Positions 54,015 through 62,491 of a DNA stretch of 64,000 bases are shown here, piece by piece (position 1 is the first letter of the stretch; each line of letters opens with the position of its first letter). Under the pieces are notes generated by a model. That model was not told the DNA's origin, did not search any database, and worked only from the letters and a program-made list of their open reading frames with translations. Source of the DNA: Massilia sp. MS-15 (lineage in GTDB: Bacteria; Pseudomonadota; Gammaproteobacteria; Burkholderiales; Burkholderiaceae_D); contig NZ_JAIWIA010000001.1 of assembly GCF_020176695.1 (NCBI RefSeq), positions 124,001 to 188,000 on the forward strand, given 5' to 3'. The position numbers and the translations under genes are program-made.

Positions 54015-55193
54015 CTAGAACAGATCCAGCTGCCCCGCAGCCCTGCCCTTGCCCTTGTCCTTGGCCGGAGCGGCCGGCGCCACCAGCGGCTTGCGGAACT
54101 GCGAGCCGTCCAGTCGCCCGAAGCGTCCGCGGAATTCCCCCATGCCCAGGCGCTCGACGGCTTTCGTGAAGCGCTGGCGGATCAGGTCCGCCCATACGCC
54201 CTCGCCGTGCATGCGCTTGCCGAAGTCGCTGTCGTAGTCCTTCCCGCCACGCAGGTCGCGCACCCGGTTCATCACGCGCTGCGCCCGCTCCGGGAAATGC
54301 GCCTGCAGCCATTCCTGGAACAGCGGATTGACCTCATGCGGCAGGCGCAGCACCACGTAGTGGGCGCCGATGGCGCCGGCGTCGGCCGCCGCTTCCAGGA
54401 TGCGCTCGATCTCCGGCTCCGTCACGAAGGGAATGATCGGCGCCACGCTCACGCTCACCGGAATGCCGGCCTCGGTGAGCGTGCGGATGGTGCGCAGGCG
54501 GCGCGCCGGGGCGGCCGCGCGCGGCTCCAGCGTACGCGCGATCTCCGGGTCGAGCGTGGTGAGCGTGATGGCGGCGCAGGCCAGGTTGCGCGCGGCCATC
54601 GGCGCGATCAGGTCGATGTCGCGCTCGATCAGCGCCGACTTGGTGATCAGGCCCAGCGGATGGCGGCACTCGCTCAATACCTCGAGCACCGCGCGCGTCA
54701 GGCGCCGCTCGCGCTCGCAGGGCTGGTAGGCGTCGGTATTGACGCCGATGGCGATGTGCTCGGGCAGGTAGCCGGGCCGGGCCAGTTCGCGCCGCAGCAG
54801 GTCGGCCGCGTTGACCTTGGCGAACAGGCGGCTTTCGAAATCGAGCCCGGGCGACAGGCCGAGGTAGCTGTGGGTCGGCCGTGCGAAGCAGTAGATGCAG
54901 CCGTGCTCGCAACCGCGGTAGGGGTTGAGCGAGACATTGAAGGGGATGTCGGGCGAGGCGTTGCGCGTGAGGATGCTGCGGGCCTGTTCGTCGCTGACGA
55001 CGGTGCGCAGGCTGGCGCACGCCTCTTCGTCACGCTCCCAGCCGTCGTCGACGTCCTCGCGGCCATTGCGTTCGTAGCGCCCCTGCAGGTTCGAGACCGC
55101 ACCGCGGCCCTTGCGCGCGAGCGGACGCGGGGCGAGCATCGGCTGCCCAGGGGGATCGCGGTCAGGCACATCGGCTCCATACTGTATATTCAT
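54015..55193 (-). CDS. PA0069 family radical SAM protein
   Basis: A 392-residue radical SAM protein with the cluster motif CxxxCxxC at GCEHGCIYCFARPTHSYLG (~residues 96-114). FESRLFAKVNAADLLRRELARP and IGVNTDAYQPCERERRLTRA follow. It matches the PA0069/Rv2578c group, similar to spore-photoproduct-lyase-like enzymes; the reaction is not known. The start at 55193 gives a long ~60-residue N-terminal extension; a shorter start is possible. Confidence 0.9.
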   Translation of the reverse strand: MNIQYGADVPDRDPPGQPMLAPRPLARKGRGAVSNLQGRYERNGREDVDDGWERDEEACASLRTVVSDEQARSILTRNASPDIPFNVSLNPYRGCEHGCIYCFARPTHSYLGLSPGLDFESRLFAKVNAADLLRRELARPGYLPEHIAIGVNTDAYQPCERERRLTRAVLEVLSECRHPLGLITKSALIERDIDLIAPMAARNLACAAITLTTLDPEIARTLEPRAAAPARRLRTIRTLTEAGIPVSVSVAPIIPFVTEPEIERILEAAADAGAIGAHYVVLRLPHEVNPLFQEWLQAHFPERAQRVMNRVRDLRGGKDYDSDFGKRMHGEGVWADLIRQRFTKAVERLGMGEFRGRFGRLDGSQFRKPLVAPAAPAKDKGKGRAAGQLDLF

Positions 55194-55247
55194 ACAGCAT
55201 CTTACGCCCTGGCCAACGCGAATTCAAGCGGCTCCACGCTCCTGCCG

Positions 55248-55862
55248 CTACGGCACATACCCCGCCTGCTGTTCCACGAAGCCCGCAAACGCGTCCAGCA
55301 ATGGCCCCGCCAGCGCCGGGTCGCCTTCCAGCTGCCCCAGCGCGAGCGCCCCCGCTTCCAGCGACGATAGCTGGTGCGGCGCATGCGCCTTGCGGATCCG
55401 GTAGTTCGACGGCGCCACGTCGCGCAGCGCCAGCCGCGGCAAGCGCTGCAGCGCCGGATTCAGGTACAGCATCTTGCGGCTCTTGCGCCAGGTCGCGTCG
55501 AGCAGCACCAGGCGCAGCCGCTCGGGGGCCGCCTCGTCGTCAGGCGCCGCGGCCGTCTCGCCCGGCGTTTCCGGATACAGCAGCACCGGCCGCCGCCCGC
55601 CTGCATGCAGCAGCGCATCGAGCTCGTCCGCCCCGAATGCCTCGCCCACCGCCAGCACGCTGCCCGCCACGCTCAGGTGCAGCAGGCGCGCGCTGTTCTT
55701 CGCGTTCGCCGCTTCCAGCGGATGCTGCAGCACCAGCAGCGCGGCGCGCGGCGCCACCGGCGCGATCCAGCGGCAGATGCAGGCCGATCGCGGACGCAGG
55801 CAGGCCGCGCAGCAGACCCGCCGGCCCGGCACGCCGTCCGCCGCCGCCATCGCGCCGCTCAT
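55248..55862 (-). CDS. DTW-domain protein (tRNA aminocarboxypropyltransferase TapT family)
   Basis: A 204-residue DTW-domain protein. Characterised relatives (TapT) transfer the 3-amino-3-carboxypropyl group of SAM to uridine 47 of tRNA. The Zn-binding cysteines are in RRVCCAACLRPRSACICRWI, the SAM-binding region in LVLQHPLEAANAKNSARLLHL, and the DxTW motif as VLLDATWRKSRKMLYLNP. The ATG at 55862 overlaps the stop of the efflux-protein remnant (ATGA); an in-frame ATG at 55850 is an alternative. Confidence 0.9.
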   Translation of the reverse strand: MSGAMAAADGVPGRRVCCAACLRPRSACICRWIAPVAPRAALLVLQHPLEAANAKNSARLLHLSVAGSVLAVGEAFGADELDALLHAGGRRPVLLYPETPGETAAAPDDEAAPERLRLVLLDATWRKSRKMLYLNPALQRLPRLALRDVAPSNYRIRKAHAPHQLSSLEAGALALGQLEGDPALAGPLLDAFAGFVEQQAGYVP

Positions 55863-56185
55863 GCGGACGCACTCCAGCCGCCGCCCAGCGCCCGGAACAG
55901 GTCCACGTGCGCCGCCAGCAGGCTGGCCCGCAGCTGCAGCACCGTGTTCTCGGCGCTGAAGGCATTGCGCTGCGCATCCAGCTCTTCCAGGTAGGAGGCG
56001 TAGCCATTGGCGTAGCGGTTGTGCGCCACGCGCAAGGTCTCGCCGGCGGCGCGGCGGCGTGCCTCGGCCTGCGCCAGCTGGCGCGTCAGGCCGTCGATGG
56101 CGGCCAGCGCGTTCTCGGTCTCGGCAAAGGCGCCGCGCACCACGTTCTCATAGGCGAACACGGCGCGGTCACGCAGCGTCCCCGC
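55859..56185 (-). pseudogene. 3' remnant of an RND efflux outer-membrane (TolC/OprM-like) gene
   Basis: Only ~108 codons match the C-terminal helical-barrel region of OprM/NodT-type outer membrane factors (YENVVRGAFAETENALAAID, QAEARRRAAGETLRVAHNRY, GYASYLEELDAQRNAFSAE, LRASLLAAHVDLFRALGGGW). A full protein has ~460 residues, with a signal peptide and a second repeat, all missing. The open frame extends to 56305, but the extra residues have no similarity to the family. No membrane-fusion or pump gene is nearby. It looks like the stump of a deleted efflux operon. Confidence 0.75.
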
Positions 56186-56230
56186 GATCTCGGCCTGGGC
56201 GCCCATCCGTCCGCCTGTCCGGCTGTCCGG

Positions 56231-56242
56231 CACACCGGTGTG
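56231..56242. repeat. 12-bp palindrome in the gap before the hydrolase gene
   Basis: CACACCGGTGTG lies about 150 bases before the hydrolase start, between two genes transcribed in opposite directions. A flanking run CTGTCCGG repeats. A dimeric repressor could bind here; no regulator gene is adjacent. Confidence 0.4.
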
Positions 56243-56378
56243 ATCACTTTTGCACGCCACGAAAATTTTGCTCCAGAACTGAACTACTTGATATTGCTCT
56301 GCCATTTCTGCGTACTTAGAATCAATTTATGCCATGTGGAAATTGTTCTGCATCGCAAGCAGCCGAGTCAGAGTCAAC

Positions 56379-57635
56379 ATGCTTCCACGTTTCACGCCAC
56401 GAAACCTGATTGCCGCCGTCCTGGCTGCAGCCGCCATGATTCCCGGCATCGCGGTCCAGCAGGAGTTGCAGCTCGATTACCGCATGAACGAGCACATCGA
56501 GCAGGTGCCGGCCGGCCCGCAGGGCCGCGCCATGCTCGAGACCACGGTGTTCCAGCCGAACGGCCCCGGCCCCTTCCCGCTCATCATCATCAACCACGGC
56601 AAGGATCCGGGCCGTCCCAGCCTGCAGCAGCGCGACCGCTTCTACCACATGGCCACCGTCTTCGTGAAACGCGGCTATGCGGTGATGGTACCGATGCGCC
56701 AGGGCTTCGCCAACTCGACCGGCCGCTACCGCGACCATGGCTGCGACATGAAGGCCAACGGCTACGCCCAGGCCGAGGACATCGCCGCCACCCTGGCCTA
56801 TGCGCGCCAGCAGCGCTGGGTCGACCCCAGCCGCATCGTGGTGGCCGGCCAGTCCTATGGCGGGCTGGCCACGATCGCCCTCGGCACCCGCCACCAGCCG
56901 GGCGTACGCGGCCTGATCAACTTCGCCGGCGGCCTGCGCGACGACAGCGACCGCTGCGCCTGGCGCACGGCCCTGGTGTCCGCGTTTTCCGAGTACGGCG
57001 CACGCGCCACCCTGCCCAGCCTGTGGATGTATGGCCAGAACGACTCCCTGTTCGGCCCGGAACTGGCGCAGCGCATGCATGCCGCCTTCGAGGGCAGCGG
57101 CGGGCGCGCGCGCCTGGTCGAGTTCGCGGCCTTCAAGCGCGACGCGCATGGCATGCTGGCCAGCCGCGACGGCGAGAAGGTCTGGCTGGACGAGACCATG
57201 CGCTTCCTGAAGGGGATCGGCATGCCGACCGAGGTGATCCACGAGGTGCCGGCCCCTCCCTCTCCCGCGCGCACCGACTATGCCCGGGTCGACGACGTCG
57301 AGGCCGTGCCCTACCTGTCCGAGAACGGGCGCCGCGCCTACCAGGAATACCTGACCAAGATGACGCCGCGCGCCTTCGCGGTCGCGCCCAGTGGCGCCTG
57401 GACCTGGGCCGAGGAAGGCGAAGACCCGGATGGCCGCGCGCTGGCCACCTGCACCGCGAAAAGCAGCGAGCCCTGCCGGCTGTACTCGGTGGACGACTAC
57501 GTGGTCTGGACCGGCGACATCGACGCCGCCGAGAAGGCCAGCATGACCGCCGCCGTCGCTGCGCCCCCGGCCAGCGCGGCCGATGCCGGCGCGGCGCCGA
57601 GCACCTCGATCGGCTCGAACAAGGCCACCAACTAG
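56379..57635 (+). CDS. Exported alpha/beta hydrolase (dienelactone hydrolase-like)
   Basis: A 418-residue hydrolase with an N-terminal signal/anchor (MLPRFTPRNLIAAVLAAAAMIP). The nucleophile elbow is VVAGQSYGGLATI (~residue 168, GxSxG), the acid Asp lies in WMYGQNDSLFGPEL, and the His in FKRDAHGMLASRDG. The oxyanion region is LIIINHGKDPG. A second ~90-residue C-terminal part (TPRAFAVAPSGAWTWAEEGED) is less conserved. A longer open frame begins 45 bases earlier without a signal, so 56379 is chosen. Substrate unknown. Confidence 0.85.
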   Translation: MLPRFTPRNLIAAVLAAAAMIPGIAVQQELQLDYRMNEHIEQVPAGPQGRAMLETTVFQPNGPGPFPLIIINHGKDPGRPSLQQRDRFYHMATVFVKRGYAVMVPMRQGFANSTGRYRDHGCDMKANGYAQAEDIAATLAYARQQRWVDPSRIVVAGQSYGGLATIALGTRHQPGVRGLINFAGGLRDDSDRCAWRTALVSAFSEYGARATLPSLWMYGQNDSLFGPELAQRMHAAFEGSGGRARLVEFAAFKRDAHGMLASRDGEKVWLDETMRFLKGIGMPTEVIHEVPAPPSPARTDYARVDDVEAVPYLSENGRRAYQEYLTKMTPRAFAVAPSGAWTWAEEGEDPDGRALATCTAKSSEPCRLYSVDDYVVWTGDIDAAEKASMTAAVAAPPASAADAGAAPSTSIGSNKATN

Positions 57636-57644
57636 CCCGCGCGG

Positions 57645-59594
57645 TCAACCACCTTGAACCCGGGCGGCCTCAGGACGCCCGCGCCCGCCCTGCCCGGCGC
57701 TGCGCAGCCCGCGCGCCAGATCGGACAGGCGATAGGGCTTGCTCACGAAGGTGTAGTCGCCCAGCTGCGCGCCCTCGAGGCCGAGCTTGGGCGGCGGATA
57801 GCCGGACGCCAGCATCAGCTTGACGCCGGGGTAGTGCGCGCGCGTGTATTCGGCCAGCTCGATGCCGTTCACGCCTTCCGGCATGACGATGTCGGTAAAC
57901 AGGATGTCGACATCGCGGCTGGCCAGCACGTTCTTCGCTTCCTGGCCGCTGGCCGCGGTGGCGACGTCGTAGCCCATGCTGATGAACAGGGCCGAGGCCA
58001 CGTCCAGCAGGTCCGGCTCGTCCTCGACGATGAGCACGGTCTCGCTGCCGCCGTGCGCCGCTTCGCGGTCCTGGGTGCCGGCGGCCGGCAGGTAGATCGT
58101 GATCGTGGTGCCGGCGCCAGGCGCGCTGTCGATCAGCACTTCCCCGCCCGACTGCTTGATGAAGCCGTACACCTGCGACAGGCCGAGGCCGGTGCCCTTG
58201 CCGGTTTCCTTGGTGGTGTAGAAGGGTTCGAAGGCGCGCCGCAGCGTCTCCGGCGCCATGCCGGTGCCGGTGTCGGCCACGGCCACCCGCACGTAGGGCC
58301 CCGCCGCCAGCCCCGTGACTTCGCCTTCGGCCAGGGCCACCTGGGCCGTTTCCAGCCGCAGGGTACCGCCCTCGGGCATGGCGTCGCGCGCGTTGACCAC
58401 CAGGTTCAGCAGGGCAGATTCGAAGCGCGCCGCATCCACCACCGCGCTGCCGGCCTGCGAGTCGAGCTGGAATGCGAACTCGATACCCGAATGGCCGGCG
58501 CGGCGCAGCACCGACTCGAAGCCCGAGATCAGGCGGTTGATGCTGCGCGTCTCCGGCTGCAGCGGCTGCTGGCGGGCGAACGCGAGCAGCTGCTGGGTGA
58601 GCGTGGCGCCGCGGTCGATCGCGCGCCGCATGCTGTCGATCGTCTTGGCATCGCTGCCGCTTCCGCTGCGGCTCAGGCTCAGCAGCTCGAGGCCGCTGGC
58701 CAGCACCGACAGCAGGTTGTTGAAGTCGTGCGCCACGCCGCCGGTGAGCTGGCCGATCGATTCCATCTTCTGCGACTGGAACAGGGCCAGCTGGGCCTGT
58801 TCGAGCGCTTCCTGGGCCTGCTTCTTCTCGGTGAGGTCGCGCGTGATCTTGGCAAAACCAAGCAGCTTGCCGTCGTCGCCCTGGATCGCGTCGATGATCA
58901 CGTGGGCCCAGAAGCGGCTGCCGTCCTTGCGCTGGCGCCAGCCCTCGGCCTCGTAGCGCCCCTCGCGCGCGGCGGTGCCGAGCGCGCGCGCGGGCAGGCC
59001 GGCGCCACGGTCCTCGTCCGTATAAAAACGCGAGAAATGGCTGCCGACGATGTCGTCGTGGGAATATCCCTTGATGCGCTCGGCGCCGACGTTCCAGTTG
59101 GTGACCACCCCTTCCGGCGACAGCATGTAGATCGCGTAGTCGGTCACGCCCTGCACCAGCAGCCGGAAGCGCTGTTCGCTCTCGCGCAGCGCATCCTCGG
59201 CCTGCTTGCGCTGGGTGACGTCGCAGGTGACCTTGGCGTAGCCGAGCAGCTTGCCCTGTTCGTCGTGGATGGCGTCGATCACCACGTTGGCCCAGAAGCG
59301 GGTGCCGTCCTTGCGCACGCGCCAGCCCTCGGCCTCGTACTTGCCGTGCGCAAGGGCATGCGCCAGCGCGCGCGCCGGCAGGCCGCCGGCCTGGTCTTCC
59401 GGCGTGTAGAAATGCGAGAAGTGCTGTCCCAGGATCTCCTGCGGCGCATAGCCCTTGAGGCTCTGCGCGCCCGCGTTCCAGCTGGCGATGCGGCCGGACG
59501 GGTCAAGCATGTAGATGGCGTAGTCGCTGATGCCCGAAATCAGGTACTGGAGGCGCTGCTCATCGGTCAAGGAAGGATTGAGGGGGTCTTGCAT
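57645..59594 (-). CDS. PAS-PAS hybrid histidine kinase with receiver
   Basis: A soluble 649-residue kinase. There are two PAS/PAC units (residues ~12-135 and ~140-265, each with the SGISDYAIYMLDPSG / GVTDYAIYMLSPEG pattern). These are followed by an HDFNNLLSVLA-type HisKA, HATPase (VADTGTGMAPET, GKGTGLGLSQVYGF) and a C-terminal receiver (ETVLIVEDEPDLLDVA, LFTDIVMPEGVNGIE). No membrane helix is seen. It is divergent from the bacteriophytochrome, so it may be part of the same light-signalling group. PAS ligands are unknown. Confidence 0.93.
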   Translation of the reverse strand: MQDPLNPSLTDEQRLQYLISGISDYAIYMLDPSGRIASWNAGAQSLKGYAPQEILGQHFSHFYTPEDQAGGLPARALAHALAHGKYEAEGWRVRKDGTRFWANVVIDAIHDEQGKLLGYAKVTCDVTQRKQAEDALRESEQRFRLLVQGVTDYAIYMLSPEGVVTNWNVGAERIKGYSHDDIVGSHFSRFYTDEDRGAGLPARALGTAAREGRYEAEGWRQRKDGSRFWAHVIIDAIQGDDGKLLGFAKITRDLTEKKQAQEALEQAQLALFQSQKMESIGQLTGGVAHDFNNLLSVLASGLELLSLSRSGSGSDAKTIDSMRRAIDRGATLTQQLLAFARQQPLQPETRSINRLISGFESVLRRAGHSGIEFAFQLDSQAGSAVVDAARFESALLNLVVNARDAMPEGGTLRLETAQVALAEGEVTGLAAGPYVRVAVADTGTGMAPETLRRAFEPFYTTKETGKGTGLGLSQVYGFIKQSGGEVLIDSAPGAGTTITIYLPAAGTQDREAAHGGSETVLIVEDEPDLLDVASALFISMGYDVATAASGQEAKNVLASRDVDILFTDIVMPEGVNGIELAEYTRAHYPGVKLMLASGYPPPKLGLEGAQLGDYTFVSKPYRLSDLARGLRSAGQGGRGRPEAARVQGG

Positions 59595-59619
59595 GGCGCG
59601 GCTGCCTGTCTGCTATCGC

Positions 59620-59648
59620 AAAATATGCATCATAGCGCGACTCGACAA
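59620..59648 (-). promoter_or_regulatory. Possible promoter of the PAS-PAS hybrid kinase
   Basis: On the minus strand TTGTCG (59643-59648) and TATTTT (59620-59625) are spaced by 17 bases, ending ~25 bases before the ATG at 59594. Based on consensus only. Confidence 0.4.
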
Positions 59649-59673
59649 AAAACATTCGCCCGCCTGACTCGCT

Positions 59674-59692
59674 GTTGACTTGTATAGACAAC
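59674..59692. promoter_or_regulatory. Interrupted dyad between the divergent kinase and phytochrome genes
   Basis: GTTGACT and AGACAAC flank TGTAT (arms match 6 of 7). It lies in the 189-bp intergenic region shared by two divergent signalling genes and could bind a regulator common to both. Confidence 0.35.
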
Positions 59693-59783
59693 CCACCATC
59701 CGAATTTGTGTCTTGACTGCAGAGATATGCTGGATTTGACGTTACAATAGCGCGTTGTTCCTTTCGTAGTCCGCCCTTCCTCC

Positions 59784-62027
59784 ATGAGCCAGGCCCCCAC
59801 CGACACCCTCGATCTCAGCCGCTGTGCCGATGAACCGATCCGCACCCCGGGCAGCATCCAGCCGCATGGCTTCCTGCTGACGCTCGGGTCCGCGCTGCAG
59901 GTATTGCAGGCGAGCGCCAACCTGGCCGACTGGATCGGCGTGGCGGCGCGCGATGCCGTCGGCCTGCCGCTGGCGGCGGTGGTGGGTGATGCCGCCGTGG
60001 AACGCATCGCGGCCGAGATCGCCGCTACCGAGCTGATCGCGCGCCCGTCCTATATCGGCACCGTCACCGCCGCCAATGGCGCCCACTTCGACGTGCTGGC
60101 GCACGCCTGGGACGGGGTGACCATCCTCGAATTCGAGGGCGTGAGCCGGCGCCGCGCCGCCGACTTCCGCAACCTTTATCCACTGGTGGGCGATTTCCTG
60201 GTCAAGGTCAACCACGCCGCCACGATTCCGGAGCTGTCCGAGCTGGCGGCGCGCCGCGTGCGCGAGGTGAGCGGTTACGGCCGGGTGCTGGTCTACCAGT
60301 TCGACGCCGACGGCCATGGCCGCGTGCTGGCCGAATCGAAGGAAGACGGCTACGACTCCTACCTCGGGCAGCACTTCCCGGCCAGCGACGTGCCGGCCCA
60401 GGCACGCGCGCTGTACACACTGTCGCCGATCCGCGTGATCCAGGACGCGAACTACACGCCGGCGCCGCTGCTGCCCGAGCTCAATCCCGTGACCGGCGCA
60501 CGCAACGACCTGTCCTTCGCGGCCCTGCGCAGCGTCTCGCCGGTGCATCTGCAATACATGCGCAACATGGGCACCCTGGCCTCGATGTCGGTATCGCTGG
60601 TGGTCAAGGGCAAGCTGTGGGGCCTGATCTCCTGCCACAACGCGGCGCCCTGCCCCGTGCCGGTCGACAAGCGCACCGCCTGCGAGCAGCTGGGCCAGAT
60701 CCTGGCGCTGTGCATCGAATCGCGCGAGGACGCCAGCGAGCTGCAGTTCCGGCTCGAGGTGCGCCGCATCATGGTCGAGATGCTGGGCCGCCTGACCAAG
60801 GGCGCCGACTTCCTCGAAAACATGAGCACCGTGTTCCCCGAACTGCTGCGCTTCGCGCGCGCGGGCGGGGTCGCGGTCGTGGTCGACGACCGCGTGCTGA
60901 CCTATGGCGATACCCCGGACGAAACGCAGATCCGCGCCCTGGCCGACTGGCTCTCGCTGCACGGCGGCCACAGCGACATCTACCATACCGACCACCTGAA
61001 GGAAGCGTATCCGCCCGGCGCCGACCTGGTGCGCAACGCCAGCGGCCTGCTCGCGCTGCCGATCTCGCGCATCCACCAGCACTACCTGCTGTGGTTCCGC
61101 CCGGAGGTGGTGCAGACCATCGAGTGGGCCGGCAACCCGCACGGCAAGCAGGCGTCGCCTTCCGACCCGGCCCAGCTGACCCCGCGCCTGAGCTTCCAGG
61201 CCTGGCGCGAGACCATCCATGGGCGCAGCCTGCCCTGGCACGTGGCCGAGATCGAGCTGACGGTGGAATTTCGCAGCGCGCTGCTGGGCATTGCCCTCGA
61301 ACGCGCCGAACAGATGGCCGAACTGGCGGAAGAACTGGGACGCGCCAACAAGGAGCTGGAGGCCTTCTCGTACTCGGTCTCGCACGACCTGCGTGCGCCG
61401 CTGCGCCACATCGTCGGCTTTTCCGACCTGCTGCTCGAGCCGGGCGGCGCCGAGGACCCGGAACGGCGCCAGCGCTTCCTGAAGAACATCAAGGAATCGG
61501 CGCGCCTGGCCGGCAAGCTGGTGGACGACCTGCTGTCCTTCTCGCAGATGGGGCGCGCCGCGCTGCGTCCGACCATGGTCGACATGAACGAGCTGGTAAC
61601 CGCCTGCATCGACAAGCTCGGCATGGAGATGCATGGCCGTAACGTCGACTGGCATATCGAGCCGCTGCCGTCCGTCCGGGCCGACCCGAGCTTCCTGCAC
61701 CTGGCCCTGCTCAACCTGCTGTCGAACGCGGTCAAGTTCACCGGTGGCCGCGACCCTGCCGTCATCACCATCACGTCCGAAGAAGACGAGGACCATATCG
61801 TGTTCCACGTGGCCGACAACGGTGCCGGCTTCAACATGGAATACGTGCACAAGCTGTTCGGTGTATTCCAGCGCCTGCACCGGATGGAAGACTTCCAGGG
61901 TACCGGCATCGGCCTGGCCAACGTACGCCGCATCGTCGAGCGCCACAACGGCCGCGTCTGGGCCACGTCGAAGCAGGGAGAAGGCGCGACCTTCTCGTTC
62001 AGCATTCCCAAACATTCATCCCATTGA
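59784..62027 (+). CDS. bphP: Bacteriophytochrome histidine kinase (PAS-GAF-PHY-HK)
   Basis: A 747-residue red/far-red photoreceptor kinase. It carries the N-terminal biliverdin-attaching Cys14 (DLSRCADEPIRTPGSIQPHG), the GAF chromophore pocket with FPASDVPAQARALY and SPVHLQYMRNMG, a PHY domain with the tongue motif LTPRLSFQAW, and a HisKA/HATPase (EAFSYSVSHDLRAPLRHIVG, VADNGAGFNMEY, GTGIGLANVRRIV). All key chromophore residues are present, so it should be photoactive if biliverdin is available; no heme oxygenase gene is in the window. A response regulator follows eight bases downstream. Confidence 0.97.
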   Translation: MSQAPTDTLDLSRCADEPIRTPGSIQPHGFLLTLGSALQVLQASANLADWIGVAARDAVGLPLAAVVGDAAVERIAAEIAATELIARPSYIGTVTAANGAHFDVLAHAWDGVTILEFEGVSRRRAADFRNLYPLVGDFLVKVNHAATIPELSELAARRVREVSGYGRVLVYQFDADGHGRVLAESKEDGYDSYLGQHFPASDVPAQARALYTLSPIRVIQDANYTPAPLLPELNPVTGARNDLSFAALRSVSPVHLQYMRNMGTLASMSVSLVVKGKLWGLISCHNAAPCPVPVDKRTACEQLGQILALCIESREDASELQFRLEVRRIMVEMLGRLTKGADFLENMSTVFPELLRFARAGGVAVVVDDRVLTYGDTPDETQIRALADWLSLHGGHSDIYHTDHLKEAYPPGADLVRNASGLLALPISRIHQHYLLWFRPEVVQTIEWAGNPHGKQASPSDPAQLTPRLSFQAWRETIHGRSLPWHVAEIELTVEFRSALLGIALERAEQMAELAEELGRANKELEAFSYSVSHDLRAPLRHIVGFSDLLLEPGGAEDPERRQRFLKNIKESARLAGKLVDDLLSFSQMGRAALRPTMVDMNELVTACIDKLGMEMHGRNVDWHIEPLPSVRADPSFLHLALLNLLSNAVKFTGGRDPAVITITSEEDEDHIVFHVADNGAGFNMEYVHKLFGVFQRLHRMEDFQGTGIGLANVRRIVERHNGRVWATSKQGEGATFSFSIPKHSSH

Positions 62028-62035
62028 GGCAAGCG

Positions 62036-62491
62036 ATGCTCAAGCCCATCCTGCTGGTCGAGGACAATCCCCACGACCTCGAACTGACCCTGATCGCACT
62101 GGCCAAGAGCCAGCTTGCCAACGAAGTGGTGGTCGTGCGTGATGGCGCCGAAGCCCTGGACTACCTGCACCGGCGCGGCGAGTTCGCGCAGCGCATTGCC
62201 GGCAATCCCGCCGTGATCCTGCTCGACCTGAAACTGCCCAAGGTGGACGGACTCGAAGTGCTGAAGGAAATCCGCGACACCGACGCCCTGCGCAGCATAC
62301 CGGTGGTGATGCTGACCTCGTCGAAGGAAGAGCAGGACGTGCTGCGCAGCTACGAGCTGGGCGTGAATGCCTACGTGGTCAAGCCGGTGGATTTCGCCGA
62401 GTTCGTGCGCGCCATCGCCGATCTCGGGATCTTCTGGGCGGTCCTGAACGAACCGCCGCCGGGTTCGCGCCGCTACGTCAAGCCGAAGTGA
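62036..62491 (+). CDS. Single-domain response regulator, bacteriophytochrome partner
   Basis: A 151-residue receiver-only regulator of the Rcp1 type, expected to take phosphate from BphP. It shows PILLVEDNPHDLELTLIAL (acidic pair), the phosphoacceptor Asp in AVILLDLKLPKVDGLE, and VMLTSSKEEQDV and YVVKPVDFAEF. The ATG at 62036 has GAGG six bases upstream; a TTG at 62024 would overlap the phytochrome stop. It ends overlapping the 3' end of the convergent hybrid kinase by 19 bases. The output is a downstream protein not visible here. Confidence 0.93.
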   Translation: MLKPILLVEDNPHDLELTLIALAKSQLANEVVVVRDGAEALDYLHRRGEFAQRIAGNPAVILLDLKLPKVDGLEVLKEIRDTDALRSIPVVMLTSSKEEQDVLRSYELGVNAYVVKPVDFAEFVRAIADLGIFWAVLNEPPPGSRRYVKPK

